From NCBI GenBank assembly GCA_026770615.1, contig MU631963.1:44754-57976 (forward strand): a stretch of 13,223 nt of DNA. Reading direction: 5' to 3'. Source of the DNA: Pavlovales sp. CCMP2436. Lineage: Eukaryota; Haptophyta; Pavlovophyceae; Pavlovales. A model generated the notes under the pieces. That model saw only the letters and a list, made by a program, of their open reading frames with translations. It searched no databases and was not told the origin of the DNA. The translations under genes were made by a program, and so were the position numbers. Numbering within the stretch: position 1 is the stretch's first letter; every line of letters begins with the position of its first letter. Of this stretch, positions 1 through 6,970 are shown piece after piece.

Positions 1-540
1 GCCGCTCGCCGCTGTGCGTGCGCTTGTGCGTCGTGAGCTTGCTCGCCTCAGCGGCCCGGTACTCGCACCCGGGCTCGTCGCACGCGTGCGGCCGCTCGCC
101 GCTGTGCGTGCGCTTGTGCGTCGTGAGGTCACTCGCCCGAACGGCCCGGTACTCGCACCCGGGCTCGTCGCACGCGTGCGGCCGCTCGCCGCTGTGCGTG
201 CGCTTGTGCGTCGTGAGCTTGCTCGCCTCAGCGGCCCGGTACTCGCACCCGGGCTCGTCGCACGCGAATGGCCGCTCGCCGCTGTGCGTGCGCGTGTGCG
301 CCGTGAGGTGACTCGCCTGAGTGGCCCAATACTCGCACCCGAGCTCGTCGCACGCGAACGGCCGCTCACCGTTATGTGTGAGCTTGTGCGTCGTGAGGCT
401 GCCCGCGGTAGCGGCCCGGTACTCGCACCCAGGCTCGTCGCACGCGAACGGTCGCTCGCCGCTGTGCGTGCGCTTGTGCGCCGTGGGATGACTCGCGGTA
501 GTGGCTCGGTACTCGCACCCCGACTCGTCGCACGCGTGCT
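1..540. repeat. 90-bp tandem repeat, six copies (zinc-finger units)
   Basis: Six head-to-tail 90-bp units start at 1, 91, 181, 271, 361 and 451. Units 1 and 3 are nearly identical, differing only in the last bases. The others differ mainly in the middle, which encodes the recognition helix. Each unit is one zinc finger of the minus-strand gene, so this is coding repetition and not a free satellite. The lack of stops in other frames is a by-product. Confidence 0.9.
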
Positions 541-610
541 CGCGCTCGCCCCTGCGCGCGCGCTTGCGCGGCTCGCCCCCGCCGCGCGCCGAGCGCCCCG
601 AGTCGGCCAT
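1..610 (-). CDS. C2H2 zinc-finger protein, six fingers visible, 3' end beyond window
   Basis: Read on the minus strand, this frame stays open from the ATG at 610 to the window edge (203 codons). An in-frame TGA lies upstream at 670-668. An earlier ATG at 625 is possible, but 610 has the better context (A at -3, G at +4). The N-terminus is basic, with a likely nuclear localisation signal (EPRKRARR). Six 30-residue fingers follow, with first cysteines near 532, 442, 352, 262, 172 and 82. Each has the form C-x4-C-x12-H-x3-H, with TFIIIA-type linkers (THSGERP); a typical unit is ACDEPGCEYRAAEASKLTTH. The family binds nucleic acid, usually DNA, in the nucleus; the target is unknown. Oddities: alanine sits where a conserved aromatic is usual, and finger 1 has proline in place of the conserved leucine. 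The start faces the jagunal-like gene, 95 bp away. More fingers or an effector domain may lie beyond the window. Confidence 0.85.
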   Translation of the reverse strand, partial: MADSGRSARGGGEPRKRARRGEREHACDESGCEYRATTASHPTAHKRTHSGERPFACDEPGCEYRAATAGSLTTHKLTHNGERPFACDELGCEYWATQASHLTAHTRTHSGERPFACDEPGCEYRAAEASKLTTHKRTHSGERPHACDEPGCEYRAVRASDLTTHKRTHSGERPHACDEPGCEYRAAEASKLTTHKRTHSGER

Positions 611-705
611 CCTGCGAAAATTCATATACGCGTGGTCGCCGTGGTCGCCGTGTGTGCGAGCCTGTCGTCAACGAGCCCGACACACAGTTCCTCAACTTGG
701 ACCAG
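611..705. promoter_or_regulatory. Short divergent intergenic region
   Basis: The 95 bp between the zinc-finger start (610, minus) and the first usable ATG of the jagunal-like gene (706, plus) must hold both 5' ends if both starts are right. I see no TATA box or other clear core element. The assignment rests on gene layout alone. Confidence 0.3.
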
Positions 706-999
706 ATGCAGAAGCGCAGCTCGCGCGAGACGCAGAGCGCGACCGACAAGGGCGCGGGGCCCCGGCCCAAGGGCACGGACGGCACGGACCACAAGTTCCG
801 GCAACGCGTCAACTCGCACTACAAGCTGATGGCGGTGGGCCGCAGCCGCCTCGGCCTCGTGACGAAGCTGCATGCCGCGCACTGCGTCGTCGCGACGCTC
901 ACGCTTCTCGCTGCGTATGTGGGTGCAGCGGGGCCCTCCGTGCCGCACGCCGTTGCCGCGGGTGTCACTGCCCTTGGCGCCGGCGAGATAGAGAATTAG
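706..999 (+). CDS. Jagunal-like ER membrane protein, truncated or incompletely modelled
   Basis: The frame reads from ATG 706 to TAG 997-999 (97 aa). It also stays open upstream to about 652 but without an ATG there. A charged N-terminus leads to GTDGTDHKFRQRVNSHY, then a hydrophobic segment (HCVVATLTLLAAYVGA) consistent with one membrane helix. From memory, animal jagunal (JAGN1) starts the same way: a short tail, GTDG-x-D, an R-x-RV-xx-HY motif, then the first helix. Jagunal proteins are ER membrane proteins that shape ER and aid secretory traffic. They are about 180 residues with four helices, so only the first part is here. The frame ends 25 bp before a MITE fragment. Either the gene was cut, or splicing leaves this exon (GTATGT near 914 is a donor candidate) for exons I could not find. 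The start context is weak. Confidence 0.5.
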   Translation: MQKRSSRETQSATDKGAGPRPKGTDGTDHKFRQRVNSHYKLMAVGRSRLGLVTKLHAAHCVVATLTLLAAYVGAAGPSVPHAVAAGVTALGAGEIEN

Positions 1000-1023
1000 A
1001 AAAAACAGTATTTCACTAACCTC

Positions 1024-1086
1024 AATTTCACGGGGAACAATAACGAAGTTGTTCCCCGTGAAATTCTGCGTCTATGGCTATCTTCA
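1024..1086. mobile_element. MITE terminal fragment with 17-bp palindrome
   Basis: Arms 1024-1040 and 1049-1065 are perfect inverted repeats around an 8-base loop. The sequence then runs through CTGCGTCTATGGCTATCTTC to 1086. This matches the right terminal inverted repeat of the complete element at 6971-7222, with an internal deletion and no left tip. It lies just after the jagunal-like frame. Confidence 0.7.
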
Positions 1087-1685
1087 GGGTTCTGGTGGCC
1101 GCGCATATCGCTCGGCCACATGTCCGCCGCCGTCGCCGCGAGCGCGGGCCGCAAACGTCGCGCACGGGCCTGGTGGGACCGCGCGCACGAGCAAGGCGCT
1201 ACTGCCCGCGGCACCGGAGGGCGCGATGGCGGTCAGCGCACGCGTCGGGGTCGATGGGATACGTTTTGCGAATTCCCTGACGACGTGGCGGCTCTCGCGC
1301 GCGCCGCGCTTCGGAACGGCCACCCTCTGGCTGAGTGGCGATATGGGGCTTCCGCGCTGTGTCGCGCCTGTGGGCTTTGTCGGGGCCACAGAGGCGCGCG
1401 CACGCCCAGTCGCGGCCCGGCAAGCAGCCCTACATGGCCACGGTCGCGGCCGGCCATCGATCGCGGGCATGCGGTCCTCTGTTGCGTTGCACTGACCCTG
1501 TCTGATCCTTCAATATTACACGTGACTAGCACAAGTGTTCGTATAAGCACGGCTGGGGGGTGGGACTTGCGCGCCTTCTGAAGGTGCCGAGCCAGTGGGA
1601 AGGTGTGATATAGTGCCCAGGACCCAGCCGAGGCAAGCGCGGCCATCACCGGTCCAACAGCGAGCCGCCTGCGGCCCACACGCAG
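1087..1685. other. GC-rich region without a recognised gene
   Basis: About 600 bp of mostly GC-rich sequence. Several overlapping frames are open because stops are rare in this composition. The plus-strand reading around 1250-1400 (for example CEFPDDVAALARAALRNGHP) looks the most protein-like. No start, domain or similarity supports it. It could hold later exons of the jagunal-like gene, but none of that family's downstream helices can be seen. Confidence 0.3.
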
Positions 1686-1912
1686 AAAAAAGCCCAAAAT
1701 ACCCCCCCCCCTTTTTTGGGCCCAAAAAGTGACCTCTAAAAGCGACCTATAAAAGCACCCCCAGGCGCGGTATAATTCCGCTGCTAAAAAGCGCGCGCTT
1801 CCGGTTGAGAACTCACAAGACCCTGGGGGTTGCTCTGCCCCAGCCCCGACCCTGTTCGCGTGAATTGAGCCCTAGTTATGGACCTCCCGAAAAAAAAGCC
1901 CAAAATACCCCC
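1686..1912. repeat. 21-bp direct repeats flanking a TATA-containing segment
   Basis: The sequence AAAAAAGCCCAAAATACCCC occurs at 1686-1705 and again at 1892-1911; identity extends one base further in both. The 185-bp segment between them carries TATAAAAG at 1748-1755, and a short repeated GACCTnTAAAAGC overlaps it. This may be an inserted element flanked by a long target duplication, or simply a local duplication. No coding frame or known RNA was recognised inside. Confidence 0.4.
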
Positions 1913-1924
1913 GCATACTGTAAT

Positions 1925-2350
1925 GTGAATGTGAACGTGATGATGATGATGTTGACCCTTCTGACACACCCCCTAGCTCTAGGCTAGTTGGGGAGGTGGC
2001 TTTCATGTTATCTGCAGTGGGAGGGGGCGCTCAGCCCCCCTGTGCAGCAATCAGCTTTGGCGAAGATGGCTACACTGTGTGTGTGCTCGACGGGTAGCCA
2101 CACGACGACGCGGCCTACGATGCGTCACCCGGCAGTGAGTGTTCTGGGTGGGATGCGACCCCCGTTGATGCACCTGAATGCGGTCCCCAAGTCTCGCGAG
2201 CAGGCTGGACGACTCGCTGTAGCAGCGTGCCGTACATCGGCATTCACCGGACAAGTCCGGTGATTCGTCGGGGATCGAGTGCCGTCAATTTGACACGCTG
2301 TCAATTGGCAGCACTGAATGTGAACGTTCACATTCACAATTCACATTTGC
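1925..2350. repeat. Hairpin-rich non-coding stretch
   Basis: No gene was recognised. Several inverted repeats are visible: 2012-2047 (CTGCA/TGCAG ends with a G-run and C-run stem), 2244-2263 (TCACCGGAC and its complement around AA), and a perfect palindrome at 2315-2336 centred on GAATGTGAACGTTCACATTC. They resemble remnants of small inverted-repeat elements, but no common termini were found. Confidence 0.4.
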
Positions 2351-2679
2351 GTTTCCCTTCTGTGGAATGGACCTAAGGGGTCTCCAACTCCAGTGAAAAT
2401 CGTATTTTAGCGCTGTCGACAGATTTTGCAATGGCCGGCTGCTTCAAAGCCTGATCCCGTCGCCGCGGGCCAGGCCCGGGCGAAGCGAAGAGGTGTTGGG
2501 GGAAGCTGTCGCGCGGACGTGCGGCGGAGAAGCCGTACCCGAACGCGGACGTTCCGTTCTCGCTTGAGCTCGCGGCCGATGACGCGCGCGGCCGGAAGGA
2601 CGGCGGAGGGCAACTTTCGATGACGCGCGCGGACGTCGTCGGCCGCAGCCTTCGCAATTTCAGTCGTACCGTCAAACTT
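2351..2679. other. GC-rich region, nothing recognised
   Basis: Overlapping short frames on both strands have low-complexity Arg/Ala/Pro composition. A short phrase recurs (GATGACGCGCGCGG near 2578 and near 2621). No convincing coding sequence, RNA or element boundary was seen. Confidence 0.3.
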
Positions 2680-2790
2680 GGAAGACAGCTTTAGACGCAG
2701 AATTTGACGGGGAACAACTTTGTTATTACGGTCCGACACCTGATTCCGACAGGAAGGACAAAAACGGAGCCTCTAAAGTAAGGGTGGTAT
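2680..2790. mobile_element. Single arm of the 252-bp MITE family
   Basis: This 110-bp segment aligns along its whole length with the left arm (6971-7080) of the complete element. It shares TAGACGCA/GAATTTGACGGGGA, then CGGTCCGA, then the AAAGTnAGGGTGGTA end. The terminal tip is diverged (GGAAGACAGCT). It stops at the arm-loop boundary, so only one of the two arms is present. Confidence 0.7.
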
Positions 2791-2828
2791 TTGCTGAAGC
2801 TGGCGGGGCTCGTTCATGCTGTTGGCAT

Positions 2829-3039
2829 GACACAAAAAAGATCCACAGTAAGCACCACGGATCCGACACGAAGATGCGGCGGCTGGGGCCGCTGCACCGG
2901 CTGGTCGCGCTTCGGCATGGTGGCGCTCTCCGTACAAGCTGAAACAACCATGCCGAAGCGCAACCAGCTGGTGCGGCGGCCGCCGCCGCAGCAGATTCGT
3001 GTCGGATCCGTAGTGCTTACTGTGGATCTTTTTTGTGTC
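2829..3039. mobile_element. Long foldback (inverted-repeat) element
   Basis: Outer arms 2829-2872 and 2996-3039 are inverted repeats, 43 of 44 bases matching, starting GACACAAAAAAGATCCACAG. Inner arms (about 2873-2921 and 2947-2995) also pair, less exactly, around a 25-base loop. The whole could form a hairpin of about 90 bp. There is no transposase, so it would be a non-autonomous element. I could not fix a target duplication. The right arm runs directly into the GGATC-rich array. Confidence 0.75.
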
Positions 3040-3360
3040 GGATCCTTGGTGCCTTATTTTGGATCTTTTTTTTGGTGGATCCGTGGTGCCTTTTTGGATC
3101 TGTTTCTTGGCGGATCTGCAAACTGCTTACATTTTGGATCTGTTTTTTGGCGGATCTGCAAACTGCTTATATTTCGGATCTGTTTTTGTGTCGGATCCGT
3201 GGTGGCTTATTTTGGATCTGTTTTTTGGCGGATCTGCAGATATCTTGTTTTGGATCTGATTGTGGGCGAATCCACAGAAGGGCTAAGTTTGGACCTGACT
3301 GCGGGTCGGATCCGCAGACACCTAAAGTCTTTGGATCCGTGGTGACATTTGATCTGCGAG
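3023..3360. repeat. Degenerate ~40-bp GGATC-rich tandem array
   Basis: About eight units of roughly 36-42 bp, each opening with GGATCT or GGATCC, then a T-run, then a second GGATC site; examples are GGATCTGTTTTTTGGCGG and GGATCTGCAAACTGCTTA. The first unit overlaps the right arm of the foldback element and has the same sequence, so the array probably grew from that arm. Units become more diverged toward 3300. All three forward frames lack stops for long stretches, which is a property of the repeat and not evidence for a protein. Confidence 0.75.
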
Positions 3361-3823
3361 GCGCGAGCGGGTGCGAGGCGAAGCGGGCCCGGGGTGCGAT
3401 GCGAAGCTGATGAAGGGGGAGCGGGCCAAGGTAGCGGTCGAGGGTTGCGGGGCCGATGGGGTGCCGGGCCGGGGTGCCGGGCCCAGGGCGTGCAGCCGAT
3501 CGCGACGCAGGCCGAGGCGAGCCGATGAGGGCGCGGGCCAAGGGCCAAGGAGGACGCAAGGCGCTGCGGGCGGTGTTGTGGGCGGCGCTGCGGTCGATCG
3601 AGCTGCGGGCGAGGGAGGGGAGGGCTGTGCACCCGCCTCGCCGCGCGAGCCCGGGGTCGAGGGTCCGGGGTCGAGGGTGCATGCTTTGGGGCCTGTTACG
3701 CGCATGAGGGCCCAGGGGGCTACGATTCTGATGCCTGATAAGGGGTCAGTGCACACGGCCCCTGTCGTGTTCAAGATCGCTGCAATTTTATCATCATCTA
3801 CGGTGTGTGCCGGGGTGTGTTTT
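3361..3823. other. G-rich tract with G-quadruplex motifs
   Basis: The plus strand is strongly G-rich from 3361 to about 3720. Two clusters fit the G-quadruplex pattern: seven runs of three or more G at 3442-3488 with loops of five bases or fewer, and GGGCGAGGGAGGGGAGGG at 3607-3624. A plus-strand frame is open but low-complexity (Gly/Arg/Ala). I do not call a gene. Confidence 0.5.
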
Positions 3824-3955
3824 ATTGACACCGGGCAGATAAGAAGAAAGCAAATATTGTCTCGCGAAATTTAAATTTTTCAGGCTGAAATAAGCATGAG
3901 AATTTTTGATCACGCGAGACAAAATTTGCTTTCTTCTGATCTGCCCGGTGTCAAT
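3824..3955. mobile_element. 132-bp foldback element (MITE-like)
   Basis: Arms 3824-3866 and 3913-3955 (43 bp each) are inverted repeats with two mismatches. They start ATTGACACCGGGCAGAT and end at CTCGCG around a 46-base AT-rich loop. It has no coding capacity. The termini differ from the other inverted-repeat families in this window. No clear target duplication was seen. Confidence 0.75.
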
Positions 3956-4650
3956 TGTGCGAGTTTTTCCTTGGTCCCTGTCTCATTTGATAAGGGCAAA
4001 TAGCCTGCAGAAGTGGGGGTTTGCATCGTAACTCGTGGCGTTGGGGATGCCGTGTGGTGGTGGGTTCTGGTCTGACTCGTGGGCGGTCATACGTTTGACG
4101 CCTGTGTCGTGGTCCCATCCGATTTCTAAGTTTGGTACATGCTCTAGGGATTGGAGGGCTAGTGAGACCGAATTGCATTCTGAGTTTACGACTGTGAGTC
4201 CTGACGAATGTAACGATTTTCATTTTTATTACCGTGCACGGGGTCGTAATAGGATCGAATAGGATTGGGCTCAAGAGTGGGACCGTTTATACTGGCATTG
4301 TGAACGCCAGCGTGAGGAGGGGCGAGATCTTCGATGAACTGCCAACGCAGACAGACTCGTACCTCGTCCTCCTTGCCGACCAAAGCACACTCCGCTGCAG
4401 GCGTGAGGACTTAATCATACTCGCGCCTCGTCACGTATACCTGCGATCGCACCACCACCGAAAACTTCACGCACGGCAGATCATGCGCGTGCATCTGAGC
4501 GGTTCCGCACGGGCACAGCACCCCAGGCGATGGCTGCGACAGGTGCCGTACGCGAGTCTGCAACGGCGAGCACGGATGCATATGCCACTGCAGCAAATGA
4601 GCCGCTTCGCAAGCGTTCGCGGGGCAACAGCCGTGAGGGTCTTAAATTAA
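3956..4650. other. Coding-like fragments of uncertain strand
   Basis: Two readings look protein-like. On the plus strand, about 4258-4437 gives RRGEIFDELPTQTDSYLVLL followed by ADQSTLRCRREDLIILAPR, with the frame open to 4650. On the minus strand, 4205-3983 gives NSVSLALQSLEHVPNLEIGW and ends in a TGA. Neither has a convincing ATG and neither matches a family I know. The plus reading fits the orientation of the coding-like sequence downstream and may be an exon or remnant of the same gene. Splice sites could not be assigned. From 4640 to 4780 the sequence is AT-rich and non-coding. Confidence 0.3.
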
Positions 4651-4924
4651 TATTATTATATTATACATAAAATCACTGTCCGCAACTGCAAAAATAACTC
4701 AAATAAGGTAACGTTCACAATCACCAATTATACACTTTAAATATTATCTCCCTAAACGCCCTTGCCCGGGCACACTACCGGAGATCCATCGGCACGCGCG
4801 GTGGCGCCCAAGCCAGCGCAGCCGACTAAGGCACGCAGCAGGCAATGGGCGACGCAGCGCTCAGACCAGCAAAACATTCAGAACAGTCAGACGCCAGCTT
4901 GAATCCCTATCAGTCAATATATGA

Positions 4925-5242
4925 CCAGGTGAGGAGCCCGCGCGTGCTGGTGTGCTCACCCTCCCGATCATCCTCTCTCTCGTCGCAAGCACAACCCCGT
5001 CTGAGGACGCGACGGCACCTTCTACTACTACAACCTCGGCAGCAGTCATCGTCGGATCGGCTGAGTGGATACAAGCTCTTAGCACGAGTATGTTTGCGTC
5101 TTGCGGCCTCACCCAAAACACTCCGGAAGCACACGAGGCACAGGAGGCGATGAAATCCTTCCATGCACTGATCGCGCAGAGCACAAGCACAAGGGATGGG
5201 AGGTGGTCCACCGCTGAGGTTTGGCAACTCCTTGCAGCATGA
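4925..5242 (+). CDS. Unrecognised coding fragment
   Basis: The frame opens after a TGA at 4922 and ends at TGA 5240-5242 (105 codons). It has no ATG near its start and reads through VIVGSAEWIQALSTSMFASC and EAHEAQEAMKSFHALIAQ to EVWQLLAA. Composition is balanced and unlike the low-complexity shadow frames nearby. Beyond the TGA the same frame reads on with equally plausible sequence (RALPKTLVAITLSGCNE), so the stop may be a nonsense mutation. CAG-GTGAGG at 4927-4935 is a candidate splice donor just upstream, but I could not join exons in phase. It is probably part of the same decayed gene as 5368-6529. Confidence 0.3.
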   Translation, partial: PGEEPARAGVLTLPIILSLVASTTPSEDATAPSTTTTSAAVIVGSAEWIQALSTSMFASCGLTQNTPEAHEAQEAMKSFHALIAQSTSTRDGRWSTAEVWQLLAA

Positions 5243-5293
5243 CGCGCGCTACCGAAGACGCTCGTCGCCATCACACTCTCCGGTTGTAACGAA

Positions 5294-5407
5294 ATGGCAT
5301 GCCAACTCAAACTCAGGCGCGTTAAACCATGTATAAATGCATATATTCTGTCTATATACTCATCTAAATTTTACTATATGTATTGGCGTGCAACCTCAAA
5401 CACAGGC
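5294..5407 (+). repeat. Imperfect direct repeat around an AT-rich insert
   Basis: TGGCATGCCAACTCAAACTC near 5296 recurs as TGGCGTGCAACCTCAAACAC near 5385, followed in both by AGGCG. The 65 bp between them is strikingly AT-rich compared with its flanks. The peptides also match (MACQLKLRR and LACNLKHRR). This suggests an insertion with a duplicated target, or a local tandem duplication in the broken gene. Confidence 0.4.
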
Positions 5408-6529
5408 GACTACACGAAGACATCTCCAACGTTAGTGCGGAACACCCAGCTCTCGCAGCATTCTGGCTGGAGGTGCCAACGGCGAGGAGCGAAGGGCGGC
5501 ACGCCATCGCTGCAGCGCGTGGTGAGCCACGAGCGGCATTCGCATCAGGCGAACACGTAAGCGTCATAGGCATTAGTGCAGATATGCCGTATGCAGACCA
5601 GATGCGGTTGGAGTCGTCGATCACTACATACCACACGCAGGGGCGCCGAGCAACGGTATGAGCACATGGGCGGTGTACCTCACGTCGGACGCCAAAACAG
5701 TGGTCTCCTTCTTCGCCGCAAACCTCGTCGCAATGCGCCCCAAGGCGGACTCTCACGCTGAGAGTTTGCGCAAGGCAGCACGTGCACACGCACCGCGGGA
5801 GCTCGGTCGAGCTATGCGCCATGCCCTTGCTGTAATCCTCACGCCGACGCTGCGCTACACCACCTGGTATTCGACCCTTCAAACCCACCGCTCACACTCT
5901 CATACGAGTGGCACGCGCTGCCGCCACCCACCATCCTATTTGCCGAACACTCAATCCCACGAGACGCACACATAGAGGGAACAGACGTCCGCATACGACC
6001 AGAATGGAGGCTGGTGTTCGAGACGGGCAACTTCTTCTTCGGAGACCTCGCACGTCAGGACGCATTGCGCGAGGACGGTGGCAGCGCGTACGAGCTCGCA
6101 GATGTGAATCGCAAAACACCCATCTGCGATATCGAAGCCGATATGAGTCACTGGTTGCAACACGTATTCGACAAGCAGGCGCGCGCAACGACGGAGAGGG
6201 CCGCAGCGGCTGCGCAGCATGAAACGGTTTCAATGCCTGTGCAGATGTGCGGAACGTGCGCGCCAACGGACCCGCATTGCGCGTGTACGACCGGCGCAGC
6301 TGCCCCGGTGCATGTCATGCCAGAACGTGTGCGGCGAGGACTTGCTGCTAGCACAATTCGACCGAACGGCCAAGGTGCGATCCGATACTACTGGAGCCAG
6401 CTCTCGGTGCCTAGCGAATTCCCTACAGTCATAGACGGGCAGGACTTTTTGTCACTGGTGGGCCTTCAGCTTGCGCTGAAGGTACCTGCTGGCACGGCGG
6501 ATTCACTCGCGAGAGTGGCGTCGTTATGA
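5368..6529 (+). pseudogene. Unrecognised protein gene broken by two single-base frameshifts
   Basis: Three plus-strand segments in successive frames read as one protein: 5368-5642, 5643-5845 and 5846-6529 (stop at 6527-6529), about 385 residues in all. Each junction behaves like one missing base. The first is at a GGGG run (5640-5643), the second in ACGCCGACG near 5845. Coding-like sequence runs right up to both junctions, with phrases such as LAAFWLEVPTARSEGRHA, STWAVYLTSDAKTVVSFF and HIEGTDVRIRPEWRLVFE. The C-terminal part has a Cys cluster (MCGTCAPTDPHCAC) and RYYWSQLSVPSEFPT. I know no family for it, and no membrane helix or signal peptide is evident. No ATG opens the first segment, so upstream exons or decay are likely. 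It could be a real gene with assembly indels; short introns at the junctions are less likely. Confidence 0.45.
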
Positions 6530-6568
6530 ACCGATGGCGTTGAGAGACGCGGGCGGAATAAATTATTA

Positions 6569-6900
6569 TTAAGAAAGCTCGGCATTAAGAAACTGAGCCT
6601 CACTTTTTGAGCCAGTTAAGCATTGTTTGTATGCAATGTAACTATTGTTTGTATGTATTTTGCTAAGAAAGTGAGCCTCACTGTGATTCTCTGCTTTCTT
6701 AATGCCCGTCTATGACTGTACTGTGATTCTCTGCTTTCTTAATGCCCGTCTATGACTGTACAATCACAGTGAGGCTCACTTTCTTAGCAAAATACATGCA
6801 AACAATAGTTACATTACATACAAACAATGCTTAACTGGCTCAAAAAGTGAGGCTCAGTTTCTTAATGCCGAGCTTTCTTAATGCCCATCTATGACTGTAC
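6569..6900. mobile_element. Foldback element with 120-bp arms and a duplicated centre
   Basis: Arms 6569-6688 and 6762-6881 are inverted repeats of 120 bp with only two mismatches seen. The 40-bp sequence at 6681-6720 is repeated exactly at 6721-6760, across the left arm end and the centre. The motif TTAATGCCCGTCTATGACTG occurs twice in the centre, and with one change (CATC for CGTC) outside the right arm at 6879-6900. The reverse complement of part of it (ACAGTCATAGACGGGCA) lies at 6425-6441 in the broken gene. This looks like the terminal motif of a non-autonomous transposon that has nested or rearranged. No protein is encoded. Confidence 0.75.
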
Positions 6901-6932
6901 CCATAGGGAATTCGCCAAATGCAGTTCTCATT

Positions 6933-6968
6933 GTCAAGTACTAGTACATAATCAAGTACTAGTAAATT
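6933..6968. repeat. Paired TCAAGTACTAGTA motif
   Basis: TCAAGTACTAGTA occurs twice, at about 6935-6947 and 6953-6965, just left of the complete MITE. Each copy contains the palindrome GTACTAGTAC or most of it. It may mark an older insertion scar. Confidence 0.4.
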
Positions 6969-6970
6969 TT

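Noticed and set aside
1..540. CRISPR-like regular repeats
   Set aside because: The 90-bp units abut directly with no unique spacers and encode zinc fingers; the source is eukaryotic.
14..829. Long plus-strand frame across the zinc-finger repeats
   Set aside because: It is antisense to six good C2H2 fingers. Its openness follows from the 90-bp repeat length being divisible by three and from high GC.
1049..1581. Overlapping open frames on both strands downstream of the jagunal-like gene
   Set aside because: The plus frame at 1049 begins inside MITE sequence, and no reading shows a recognisable domain. I report only a GC-rich region.
3033..3410. Hydrophobic Trp/Phe/Cys-rich forward frames over the GGATC array
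   Set aside because: All three forward frames are open over the tandem repeat, which shows a lack of stops in the unit and not selection for a protein.
3371..3874. 167-codon plus-strand frame in the G-rich tract
   Set aside because: It has low-complexity Gly/Arg/Ala composition and runs into the arm of a foldback element, with no domain seen.
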